Shown here piece by piece: positions 23,091 through 32,388 of a stretch of 64,000 nucleotides of DNA. Within the stretch, counting starts at the first letter, position 1. The number at the start of each line of letters is the position of its first letter. Under the pieces are notes generated by a model. The model did no database searches and had not been told where the DNA came from. It worked only from the letters and a program-made list of their open reading frames with translations. This stretch comes from Physcomitrium patens. Lineage: Eukaryota > Streptophyta > Bryopsida > Funariales > Funariaceae. A program made the position numbers and the translations under genes. The stretch spans positions 7,014,098-7,078,097 of the forward strand of contig NC_037270.1 in assembly GCF_000002425.4 (NCBI RefSeq), read 5' to 3'.

Positions 23091-24987
23091 TGTCATGTTG
23101 TAACATGACTATATGGTAAAAGATGATAATATGGATCTTATTATAGAAGACCCAAGTTAAAAGAAAAAGTAAAAAAATATGGATAAAAGATAGGAAGGTA
23201 GTAAAAGTTTTAGTAGTAATGCTCCCTTTTTAGAAAAAAATAGCTTCTACTTACTTTGTACGGCCAAAAATAAGGCAAATTAAAGTAGATTAGAAAAATA
23301 AATGATATAGAAATCTTTAGAAAGAAGTTAAGAATAAATTCTAATAAAAATTACTTAGAAAAACTAAATGTTGATACTCGGAGAGGGCCGGTTATGAACT
23401 AGGGTCAAAATCAGACCTTGAGGCACAAAACCGAGTCTCAACAACGACTCCAGGACTCTTTGGCAGATTGAAGGATGGGGTTTGATAGAAGATTAAATAA
23501 GATTTCTATAAGCATTGGTTTTTGGTGATTTAAATCTGTATTGACCTTGTAAGAGCTTTGCAAAGTCAAGGTTTGTTTTGGATGACTTAGATTTTGTAAA
23601 ATAAAATAGGTTTTACATTTTGGGTGATTTCAAGAGTTTTGTAATAGATCTATAAGTAAAATTTTGTGAATTAATGATTATAATTGTGTTTAATATGTGT
23701 TGTGAATTTGAGCTCGATTTAACAGTTGAATTGAGGGTTATCAAGGTTTAAGTGGGTAAAGATCTCAGAAAGTAGAATTTTAGGTCCAGTGAGGATTTTT
23801 AAGATTTCTTGCAATCTACTACTTGAATTGGAATGAAATTTGTGTGAAAGGATATTAGACTTGTTTTTCTATGTGTATAAGAATTTTGAGACCAATCGAA
23901 TTGTGAAAGAAGAGATATTAGCTCTGAAAGATTAGCATCAAAGTTAGAGAAGGAGGCCGGCTAATACCTGAGCACATTTTTGAGGTTATCGTCTATTTGG
24001 TAATTTTGGTCCTTTTCAAATTTTTTTGTGCTTTTTTTCAACTTATTTTTTAAGAAGTATGCAAAATTTGAGTTAAAATCAATAGTTTATTCACTAGTTA
24101 TTGAGGTTTTAATTTTTTGTAGAAATTACTAGGATTTGATTAGAGATTGATTTAAGATTTAGAGTTTGATTAGGATTTGATTTAGGGTTAGGATTTGATT
24201 AGGGTTTTATTTAGGATTTAAGATTTAGTTTAGGATTTGGTTAGAATTTGGTTAGGATTTGGTTTAGGATTTTTTTAGGATTTAGGATTTGATTTAGGAT
24301 TTGGTTGGGATTTGGTTTAGGATTCAGAGTTTAGTTAGGATTTGGTTTAGATTTAGAGTTTGATTAGGATTTGATTTAGAATTTAGAGTTTAATTAGGAT
24401 TTGATTTAAGATTTAGAGTTTGATTAGAATTTCATTTAGAATTTTGGATTTTGGATTTGGTTAGGATTTGATTTAGATTTTGATTTAGGATTTAGGATTT
24501 GATTAGGATTTGATTTAAGATTTCAGGTTTAGTTAGGTTTTGATTTAGGATTTATTTAGGGTTTGGTTAGAGTTTGGTTTAGGATTTGGTTAGGATTTGG
24601 TTAAGATTTGATTTAAGATTTAGGGTTTGATTTAGGGTTTAGGATTTTATTAGGATTTATTTAAGATTTAAGATTTAATTAGTTTTGGCCTAAAGTTTGA
24701 ATGAAGTCAAATAGGATTTTAACTAGGATTAAATTAAGATTGAATTGAGATGTATTTGAGATGTATTTGTAATCATTCTAATATTTCTTTAAGATTTCGT
24801 ATTGTTTCTTTGAAATTTCTTTGAGGTTTCTTTGAATTTGATTAAAGTTTTCTTAGCATTATTATGGTCTAATTAGAGTTTAGATAGTATTCTATAAGAA
24901 TTAGGATTTTGTTGTTACAATTTTCATTCTACCTTCCACAACCAGGTACTCGGAGCATTCTCAAGCAAGACTTCACGTATTACGAAA
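23091..24987. mobile_element. Unclassified 1.9-kb insertion in the 5' LTR of gypsy B
   Basis: It interrupts LTR B between 'catcgccacgt' and 'atgtagcccc', which are contiguous at 37751-37765. No open frame longer than about 60 codons is present. It holds a 9-bp direct repeat TACTCGGAG at 23375-23383 and 24947-24955, and a telomere-like array at 24120-24690. Terminal inverted repeats are not convincing. It may be two nested non-autonomous elements. Confidence 0.55.
24120..24690 (+). repeat. Degenerate telomere-like array (TTTAGGATT / TTAGGATTTGG)
   Basis: About 570 bp built of short units such as GATTTAGG, GGTTAGGATTTGG, TTTAGGGTT and GATTAGGATTT in head-to-tail order, all G-rich on the + strand. 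Exact plant telomere units TTTAGGG occur several times but never in long perfect runs. The period drifts between about 6 and 13 bp. Confidence 0.8.
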
Positions 24988-25222
24988 ATGTAGCCCCTAG
25001 TTAGATAGTATATATAAAGATAAGAGTGAAGCCCTCTTCACTATTGTCAATTTTTTTCTTATTTATAGTCTAGTTTCAAGAGTCTCAAATTTCCTTGTCT
25101 TTCCGCAATAAGTTATTCCAATTTCTTTTAATATACATACTTTCTTATTTTTATTTTGTTATTTTTTCTTTGACATGGATTTCATTGATTTATGTATCAT
25201 CTTTTAGTTCATGTTCTTGAAA

Positions 25223-25398
25223 AATTGACAAAGATACACTTACAATATTAAAAATTTATCTTATCTTGATTTAGAGTAGATTATTTCTTTTTCATAATAA
25301 GACATAAGCATATTAGAAGTTGTAGATTACCTTCTTCTAAAGTGATATTATTCTTAGTATTTTCTTTGTCCTCAAATCCTTTCTTCTACTTGGCTTGA
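25223..25398 (+). other. 5' leader of gypsy B
   Basis: No initiator-Met primer site follows the LTR. A 7-bp stem (TTAGAAG 25313-25319 with CTTCTAA 25334-25340, 14-nt loop) corresponds to an 8-bp stem in the leader of N at 27920-27949. Confidence 0.45.
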
Positions 25399-26535
25399 GT
25401 GGTATTAGATATTTTTTTGAATATTATTATTGCACAACTTGTTGAAATGAAGAATACAATGGCACAAATCCAAGAGCAATTGAGTGACTTTATGCTTGTG
25501 ATGCATCAACTTAGCTTACTACCACAAAGATCAACAAGAATGGTAGGAAGTGAGGATATAGAGATGATTAGAGCTGCTTCAACATCTACACCAAATCATG
25601 TCTTTCCATCCATGGTGAAACATCTTTCAAGTGTTAAAGAACTAAGAGTTGCTTTGCCGAAGAAGTTTAATGGTACAAGATCCAAATTTTGAAGATTTAT
25701 GAATCAAGTACAACTTGTGATTGAACTTCAACTTCAAAGCTAACCAACTCCAAGATCACAAGTTAAATTTATTAGTATACTTCTTTCAGATACAACACTA
25801 TCGTGGTTTTCATCTTTTTTTAAACAATGAGATTCAATATTAGAAAATCTAGAGGTATTTTTGGTGGAATTTTGATCCATATATGGAAAACATGATGCAA
25901 CTCGTGTTGTAACCAACAAGATTTATATTTTATGACAAAGCAATCAATCTATAATATTATATGTTTCATAATTTCAATAACTTACAACTGATATCAAGTA
26001 CGATGATGCTATACTTATTAGCCAATTTTTCTATAGATTACAAAATGAAGTAAAGAAATTGATGTTCAACTTATTTGATCCTCAAACATTGAGTTAAGCA
26101 ATTGACTTTGCTGTGAAATGCAATAATCGACTTTTTGAATTTCAATGTGAGAGTCATACAAATGAGCCTCAATGTTACTACAATTTGATGGCAATATCAA
26201 CATCTCCTCAATACATAAATTCAAAAATAGATGATATGCAAATTGATGCGGTATGTTTTAAACTTCTTATCGAGCAAGAAAAGACTTGTCATCCTCAAGA
26301 AGGATTATTCTTATATTATAGAGAACCTAAATACGTTGCTCAATATTGATCAAAGAAGTGACGAAATCACAAAATGAGAAGCACATCTATCAAAGAAGAC
26401 AATATATAAGAAAACAAATTTGTCCAACTACAATAGAGAACGTGCAGCTGAAATCTTGTACAATTTTTTATGAAGGTCATATCCTCTCCTCAGAACCCTC
26501 TCCTTGTTTTATAATAGATATGCATTTATGACCTA
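25399..26535 (+). pseudogene. gypsy B gag
   Basis: Homologous along its length to the intact N Gag. Shared blocks: LPKKFNGTRSKF then RFMNQVQL, TLSWFSSFF, the acidic-helix region LTTDIKYDDAILISQFFYRLQNEVKKL, FDPQTLS, VKCNNRLFE, DDMQIDAV and EEGLFLYY. In the zinc knuckle at about 26300-26350 the first two Cys are now F and Y, so RNA binding would be lost. At least six stops interrupt the frame. Open pieces lie at 25399-25692 and 26113-26349. Confidence 0.75.
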
Positions 26536-26539
26536 ATAA

Positions 26540-27453
26540 TTATAAAGCCTCCATCTTAATAGATTCAAGAGCATCAACTTATTTCTTAGATGTAAAATTT
26601 GTTAAAAGTCATAAAATACCATTAGTACAAAAAACAAAACTTGTTAATGTAGAAGTCATAGATGGTCATTTGTTGTCTTCTAGAGATATTATTCATGAAA
26701 CACTTTCTATAGATGTAGCAATAAATGGTCATAATAGTTGCATAATCTTTATTATAATTAGATCTCTTTCTAATCTAGTCATTTTAGATTTATTATGGTC
26801 AGAAAAGTATAATCCTTGTAAAGATTGAATTTCTTATATCCTTGACTTTTCTAAAAGTATAATTTAGAGTGAAATTAATCCAACAGAAAGGCATAAGTTT
26901 AGTGCAATTAAACCTATGTTTGTAGGTACAAGAGCTTTCTTGCATGTGGCAAAAAAAAGATCACCTTATGTCATTTACACCACACCTATTTCTAATGATG
27001 CGAAGACTTCAGAAGGCATTCCAAGCCAATATTAAGAATTTTAAGATATATTTGAGAAAAAGAATGTGAATATTCTTCTAAAACATTATCTCTATGACTA
27101 CTCAATTGACCTTCAAGAAGGAGCACAACTGCCATTTGGACCAATCTATAATTTATGACAAAATGAATTGGCTAAACTCAAGAAATATATTAAAGAAAAT
27201 CTAGCCAAGAATTTCATACGCCATTGCAAATCACCAGCATGAGCTCCAATCTTATTTATGAAGAAGAGAGATGGATCATTACGGATGTATGTTGATTATT
27301 AAAGATTCAACAAGATCACCATCAAGAATAGGTATCTTCTATCTTTGATAGCTAGACTTCTTCATCAATTGAATCAAGCTAAGATCTACACAAAAATAGA
27401 TCTCCAAAGAGCATAGAATTTAGTACGCATTAAAGAAGGAAATGAATGGAAGA
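26540..27453 (+). pseudogene. gypsy B pol part 1: protease and RT N-terminal half
   Basis: Protease: SILIDSRASTYFLDVKF keeps the catalytic Asp (D-S-G-A is D-S-R-A), then VEVIDGHLLSS and SPSNLVILDLLW. The linker has YDYSIDLQEGAQLPFGPIYN, which shows the reading that N has lost by a 1-nt deletion. [61 protein letters not shown]. The frame then stops at the N insertion (27454) and continues at 33424 as a matching RT. Confidence 0.8.
27449..27453 (+). repeat. Target site duplication of element N, left copy
   Basis: GAAGA here and GAAGA at 33419-33423. Removing N and one copy restores the gypsy B RT frame, which proves the insertion. Confidence 0.95.
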
Positions 27454-27473
27454 TGTTAGGGACATAGTCCTTA

Positions 27474-27640
27474 GAACCTTCTAGAGACAAGTTTCTAGAA
27501 CCTTCTAGAAGCAAGTCTTTGGAACCTTCTAGAAGCTTCTTAGTTAGTAGAAGTTGTTAGGGACATAGTCCTTAGAACCTTTTAGAGATAAGTTTCTAGA
27601 ACCTTCTAGAAACAAGTCTCTGGAACCTTCTAGAAGCTTC
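27474..27640 (+). promoter_or_regulatory. Array of heat-shock elements in the 5' LTR of N
   Basis: Perfect alternating GAA/TTC units with 2-nt spacing occur at 27474-27486 (GAA-TTC, then an imperfect GAG), 27493-27510 (TTC-GAA-TTC-GAA), 27522-27539 (GAA-TTC-GAA-TTC), 27594-27611 and 27623-27640 (four units each). Three or more such units bind heat-shock factor trimers. They lie 40-210 bp upstream of the TATA box. No expression evidence is available from sequence. Confidence 0.75.
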
Positions 27641-27681
27641 TTAGTTGGTAGAAGTTGCTTGAGAAGCTTCCTAAATAGGAG

Positions 27682-27688
27682 TATATAT
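27682..27688 (+). promoter_or_regulatory. TATA box of the 5' LTR of N
   Basis: TATATAT in the context 'aggagtatatatta', conserved at 33249-33255 in the 3' LTR. Confidence 0.7.
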
Positions 27689-27827
27689 TAGAATCGACAA
27701 CACATCTCTTAGAGCTCTAGCTCACCTCTCTAGTGTTGTTCTTGTATTCATCTGATTAATCTAGTTCTTACCAATTCTTCTTGAACTTCTTGTTAGTTCT
27801 CAAATTTGTATTTCTGTGTCCGTGACA

Positions 27828-28107
27828 GTTTATTGAGACTTCACTTACCTCAGATATCAGAGTTAGTTTCTTCCTCGCTAGAGTGCACATTATTCCTCTG
27901 GTTGGAAGTGTACTAGTATTTTAGAGGTTGCAGATTATCCTCCTCTAAACTGATACTTCTTTTGTTACAATATTGGAGTCTTATTCTTCTTGAAGAGAGT
28001 GGATTATCCCTTTTCTTGAAGCTCTAAAGGCATTTCAAAGGTTGCAGAGTACCCTCCTCTAAACCAATATTGTCTTCTTGTAGAGTCATTTATGTCCTTC
28101 TCTTAGA
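27828..28107 (+). other. Leader of element N with two related hairpin segments
   Basis: GTTTATTGAGACT follows the LTR directly instead of a tRNA-like primer site. A stem TTTAGAGG (27920-27927) / CCTCTAAA (27942-27949) encloses a 14-nt loop. A second related segment at 28033-28063 pairs less well. The leader ends at the gag ATG at 28108. Confidence 0.6.
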
Positions 28108-29133
28108 ATGGCCGGAGGCCAAGACATTAATATGACAGAAAGTTCGGAGTTCAAGTTGGATGCTATCATGAATGCTCTCGCTATGTTATCACAAAGAACT
28201 GCAGAGATTGAAGGAGTTATGGCAAGGCTTCATAATGATGGAGTATCTGGGATGGCACAATCTAGATTGCACCAGCCTCAAACTTCTGCACTTCGAGAGG
28301 CAACTTTGCCTCAGGTTCGACAAGCACCGCTGGTTTTAGAACATAAGGAGCCCCGAGTTAGCCTTCCATACAAGTTCGATGGTATGCATTCCAAGTTTCG
28401 AGGATTCGTCAATCAAATCAGGTTGATAACAACTTTACAGCTCGAACGCTATCCAACGGAGGAGTCACGTGTTGAGCTTGTTGGAACCTTACTTACAAGG
28501 CAAGCTCTATCATGGTTTACTCCTTTGTTTGAGAAACGATCGTCCATACTAAACAACTTTGAAACCTTTTTGGAGGCGTTTGCAGAAGCATTTGGTAAAT
28601 ACGAGAAGGTTCGATGGGCTACAACAAAGATCCGATCACTACAACAAGGAATGCACTCTACATCAATCTATACATCGAACTTCACGCAATTAGCATGCGA
28701 CATCAATTGGGACGAAGAAGCATTGATGAGTCAATTCTATTGGGGTTTAAAGGATGATGTGAAGGATTTGCTATTAATTCTTTCTGATCCACAAACGCTC
28801 AATAAAGCTATTAGCCATGCTGTGAAGTGCGATAATCACTTATTCCAACGTCGCCAAGACCAACGTTCAAGACAACATATGATTCACCACGCCCCAACTA
28901 TATCGGCAACCAACATGAATTCACATTTAGAGGTAGAAGACATGCAAATTGATGCAGTACGTATCAAATTCGTTCTCCTAGAAGAAAAAAAGCAGCGTAT
29001 GGAGGAAGGTCTATGCTTGTATTGCGGTGAAGAAGGCCACAAAGTTGGAAACTGCTCCAAGAAGCAAAATCGACGTATTGTCAAGACTAGGGGTGCATTT
29101 GTTCAGGAAAATGAGGATGCCCAGCCACAATAG
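28108..29133 (+). CDS. Gag polyprotein of element N (Tf1/sushi-like chromovirus)
   Basis: An intact 341-residue Gag, the only uninterrupted long frame among the retroelements here. Residues about 85-260 are the capsid core: LPYKFDGMHSKFRGFVNQIR, RYPTEESRVELVGTLL, ALSWFTPLFEK, FGKYEKVRWATTKIRSLQQG, WGLKDDVKDLLL, DPQTLNKAISHAVKCDNHLFQRR. This is the pattern of sushi/Tf1-type Gag, related to the domesticated vertebrate PEG10/RTL family. A CCHC zinc knuckle with C303, C306, H311 and C316 ends the protein. Pol follows in another frame (gag frame to pol frame by a -1 or +2 shift near 29131). The ATG at 28108 follows the leader and a good context (AGAATGGCC). Gag would build cytoplasmic particles and bind genomic RNA. 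Confidence 0.9.
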   Translation: MAGGQDINMTESSEFKLDAIMNALAMLSQRTAEIEGVMARLHNDGVSGMAQSRLHQPQTSALREATLPQVRQAPLVLEHKEPRVSLPYKFDGMHSKFRGFVNQIRLITTLQLERYPTEESRVELVGTLLTRQALSWFTPLFEKRSSILNNFETFLEAFAEAFGKYEKVRWATTKIRSLQQGMHSTSIYTSNFTQLACDINWDEEALMSQFYWGLKDDVKDLLLILSDPQTLNKAISHAVKCDNHLFQRRQDQRSRQHMIHHAPTISATNMNSHLEVEDMQIDAVRIKFVLLEEKKQRMEEGLCLYCGEEGHKVGNCSKKQNRRIVKTRGAFVQENEDAQPQ

Positions 29134-29531
29134 GAATTGTGCGACTAGACAGTGAAATATCGCAATAACAACCAGGTTCCTTTCTTCCTGCTCAACCTAC
29201 CTTTTGCTTTACAATCCCTTTGCTTATTGGCCCTCAGAAACTGAGAACCTCAGCATTATTAGTTTCAGGAGCAACTGCTTATTTCTTAGACGAAGAATTT
29301 GCGAAGTGTCATAAGATCCCTGTAATACAAAAATCCAAACCTGTTTACGTTGAGGTCATAGATGGGCGACCTTTATTGTCTGGTAGTGTCACCCATGAAT
29401 CAAAACCTATAGAAGTGACGTTTAAGGGCCAATGTCGTCATATTATTTTCAATATTATTAGAACTCCATCAAATCCTATTATTCTTCGTCTTTCCTGGTT
29501 GCAAAAATATAACCCATGCATACATTAGAGG
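29134..29531 (+). pseudogene. Element N protease (broken)
   Basis: Retropepsin part of pol. The active-site block reads ALLVSGATAYFLDEEF, where the catalytic Asp of D-S-G-A has become Val by a GAT to GTT change. Then VEVIDGRPLLSG and NPIILRLSWLQKYNP (family: I-L-G-L-S-W-L). Stops lie upstream (CAA-like codon now TAA, near 29175) and at 29526 (Trp TGG now TAG, in the N-P-x-I-D-W block). The protease would cleave Gag-Pol; this copy cannot. Confidence 0.85.
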
Positions 29532-30582
29532 TTGCGAATGATGACCTTTGCCACAAAACCAGCCAAGAGCAAGCCTAGTAAAAAATCCCAAATAGAGAAA
29601 TCCTTATTCATTGGAGCAAGAGCGTTTATAAGATCATCCAAGGAAGGCACACCGTTTGTCATTTATGCGGCTCCAAATACCGGGGAGAAGATCTCGACAA
29701 CAAGTATACCTGAGCAATATAAGGATTTTAAAGACGTGTTTCAAAAGAAGAATGCCGACATGCTACCAGAACACCGACCATATGATTGCGCCATAGACTT
29801 GTAGGAAGGAGCACAACTGCTTTTGGTCCAATCTACAATCTATCGCAGAGGAAGTTGGTGGAGTTGCGAAAGTACATCGACGAGAATCTAGCCAAGAACT
29901 TCATCCGTCATTCAAAATCATCAACTGGAGCATCCATCTTGTTTGTGAAGAAGAAAGATGGCTCGTTGCGGATGTGCATGGACTATCAAGGCCTCAACAA
30001 GGTAACAAAGAAGAATCGTTATCCATTACCCTTGATTTTTGGTCTCTTAAAATAACTTAGACGTGCAAGGATCTTTACAAAAATTGATCTAAAGAGAGCT
30101 TACAACCTCGTACGAATCAAAGAAGGAGATGAGTGGAAGACAACGTTCCATACAAGATATAGCCATTTTGAGTATAATGTCATGCCCTTTGGTCTTACTA
30201 ATGCTCCAGCGATCTTTCAACATATGATAAATGACATTTTTTGAGAGCACCTTGACGATTTTGTTGTTATCTACTTCGATGATATTTTGATATTTTCCAA
30301 AAATGAGGAAGAGCATGAAAAGCACATTCATTTGATCTTAGAGAAACTATGCGAGCGAGGACTATATGATAAGTTGGAGAAGCGTTTATTTCACCAAATA
30401 GAGATGGAGTTTCTGGGATTCGTTGTTACTACAAAAGACTGAAGATGGACCCCAAGAAGGTGAAAGCAATTGTGTCCTAGGAAGTTCTGAAGACAGTTAG
30501 AGACGTACAATGCTTTCTTGGTTTTGCCAACTTCTATCAGATCTTCATCAAGAATTACTCTCAAATTGCTACTCCTCTCACT
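29532..30582 (+). pseudogene. Element N reverse transcriptase (broken)
   Basis: Linker [28 protein letters not shown], then a stop (Gln codon now TAG, 29802) and a 1-nt deletion near 29820 relative to gypsy [83 protein letters not shown] and the catalytic VVIYFDDILIFS (Y-F-D-D, both Asp present). Further breaks: TAA near 30053, TGA near 30241, a 1-nt deletion near 30437, TAG near 30478. Thumb region CFLGFANFYQIFIKNYSQIA. Most stops are explained by one C-to-T or G-to-A change. Confidence 0.9.
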
Positions 30583-31146
30583 TTGTTGACATGCAAGGAT
30601 AAGCTGGAATGGAGACCTCTAGCGGAGAAGGCATTTCAAAACCTGAAGACCGCATTTACTACGGCTCCAATTTTGGTACATCCAGACTTTACAAAGGCCT
30701 TTTATTTAGAAACTGATGCTTCGGATTTTGCTTTGGGAGCTCTACTTTCACAAATGGGAAAAGACAAGAAGTTCCATCTGGTTGCATTCTATTCTCGAAA
30801 GTTCTCTGCTGTTAAAATCAATTATGAGATCCACGATAAGGAACTTCTTGCTATAGTGGATTCTTTCCAAGAATGGCATCACTTTCTTGAAGGAGCTACA
30901 CACCCAATGACTGTATACACAGATCACAAGAATTTGGAGTATTTCATGTCAGCTCGAGTTCTAAATCGACGTCAAGCCCAGTGGAGTATATTGCTACCTA
31001 GGTTCGATTTTGTTATCACTTATCGACTTGGAAAGCAGCAAGGACTATCTGATGCCTTATCAAGGAGATTGTATCTTGTACCAAAGGCCGGAGAAGCAAC
31101 ATTTGATCAACAATGTATGACGTTCTTGAAGCCAGAGCAATTTTAG
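30583..31146 (+). pseudogene. Element N RNase H
   Basis: Open for 187 codons. LETDASDFALGALLSQ carries the first catalytic Asp, HDKELLAIV the Glu, VYTDHKNLEYF the second Asp and GLSDALSRR the last Asp. NRRQAQWSILLPRFDF is the usual connector to integrase. It reads in the same frame as integrase but a TAG (31144) ends it; gypsy B reads LKPEHF.L at the same place. It would degrade the RNA strand during cDNA synthesis. Confidence 0.9.
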
Positions 31147-32388
31147 CTTTGCGCTACTATTGTCCCAATTGATGTTGACTTCCTGAATCAGGTACATGCC
31201 GTGACCATTGAAAATTCAATAGCCATTGATATTAAGTAGCATGCCAATGACGACAAGTTCAAGGTGGAGGGAGATCTTTTGTACTTTGAGGAGCGGTTAT
31301 ATATCCCAAAAGGACGAGCACGACTCCCATTTCTTCAATCTCACCACGATTTTTCAGCTGCGGGACATTTTGGATTCAACAAGACCTTGGAGATTATTTT
31401 TTGAGATTTTTGGTGGCCTGAAATGTGGAAGGATGTGAAAGATTTTGTCATCTCCTGCGACATTTGTTCAAGATCCAAGAATCCTCGGCATCACCTTTAT
31501 GGACTCCTACAGCCATTGCGGATTCCACATTGACCATGGTCTTCAATTTCCATGGACTTCATCACGGACCTGCCATCATCGAACTCATTTAACAGCATCT
31601 TTGTCATGGTAGATCGGCTTACAAAGATGGCGTACTTTATCCCTTACAAGAAGACATCGTCCAGTGAAGTCACAACAAGGCTCTTTCTCAATAATGTATA
31701 TCGATATCATGGACTACCAGATGATATCATATCAGATCAAGAAACCCAGTTCATATTAAAGTTTTGGAGATCTCTCTTTGAGATACTGAAGGTGGATATC
31801 AAGCTTTCTTCGGCTTTTCATCCTCAAACTAATAGCCAAACGGAATGGGTGAACCAAGTCTTGGAACAATACTTACGATGTAGCATCAACTATCAGCAAG
31901 ACGATTGGACCACATATCTACTGCTAGCCGAGTTTGCATATAACAACACCCTCCATGCATCGACTCAATACACACCATTCTTTTCCAACTATGGGTATCA
32001 TCCAAAGTTTGATTTATTGAATCCGTCAACAAATAACAATTTAGCAGCTGAAGGATTTGCGAAACAACTATCAAAAATTCAAAATACGTTGAAGCTTCAA
32101 TTACAATCCGCTCAAGAATTCTACAAGGCATCTCTAGATAGATTTCAAAATCAAGCACCTACTTTCAAAATTGGAGATAAAGCATGGCTTCTTCGACGGA
32201 ATATCAAGACCAAGCGACCATGTGATAAGTTGGACTATCAAAGATTGGGACCATTTATCATCCAAAAGCAAATCAATCCATTGGCGTACCATCTAGAATT
32301 ACGAGCTTCTATGAAGGTACATCCAGTCTTTAATGTTTCTCTATTGGAGCCTTATCGAGAGTCGTCTTTTTCTGAAAGAGTGCAATGA
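31147..32388 (+). pseudogene. Element N integrase (zinc and catalytic domains)
   Basis: HHCC zinc domain: HHDFSAAGHFGFNKTLE and CDICSRSK, interrupted by TAG (31238) and TGA (31402, 31531), each a likely Gln/Arg codon lost by C-to-T. The 278-codon open part (31552-32388) holds the core with MDFITDLP (first Asp), DDIISDQETQFI (second Asp) and NSQTEWVNQVLEQYL (Glu; usual R next to it is W). GPY-like tail: KAWLLRRNIKTKRPCDKLDY, FNVSLLEPYRE. The match to sushi/Tcn1-type integrases is close. A TGA at 32386 separates it from the chromodomain. Confidence 0.9.

Larger units (their letters stand above)
22764..25222 (+). repeat. 5' LTR of gypsy B, interrupted
   Basis: Starts TGTCATAGATATACACATG and ends CTTGAAA (consensus CTTGACA). 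It matches the 558-bp LTR at 37432-37989, apart from an insertion from about 23091 to 24987. TATA-like TATATATAA follows the insertion at about 25011, and the LTR hairpin is at 25022-25045. The flank CAGTT (22759-22763) versus TAGTC after 37989 is a poor but possible target duplication. Confidence 0.75.
27454..27827 (+). repeat. 5' LTR of element N
   Basis: TGTTAGGGACATAG to GTGACA, 374 bp. The 3' LTR is 273 bp. The extra 101 bp come from a tandem duplication (27454-27554 repeated from 27555), while a 24-bp gain and a 24-bp loss cancel out. The 24 bp missing here (after 27695) are the TATA-proximal hairpin of the 3' LTR, lost between two TCGA repeats. TATA box at 27682-27688. Confidence 0.95.

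Noticed and set aside
24120-24690. True chromosome end or telomere
   Set aside because: The array is degenerate, short and embedded in an LTR with retroelement sequence on both sides.
27851-27866. CAGATATCAGAGTTAG as an initiator-Met primer site of N
   Set aside because: It begins about 24 nt after the LTR, whereas primer sites start within a few nt, and the match to TGGTATCAGAGC is partial.
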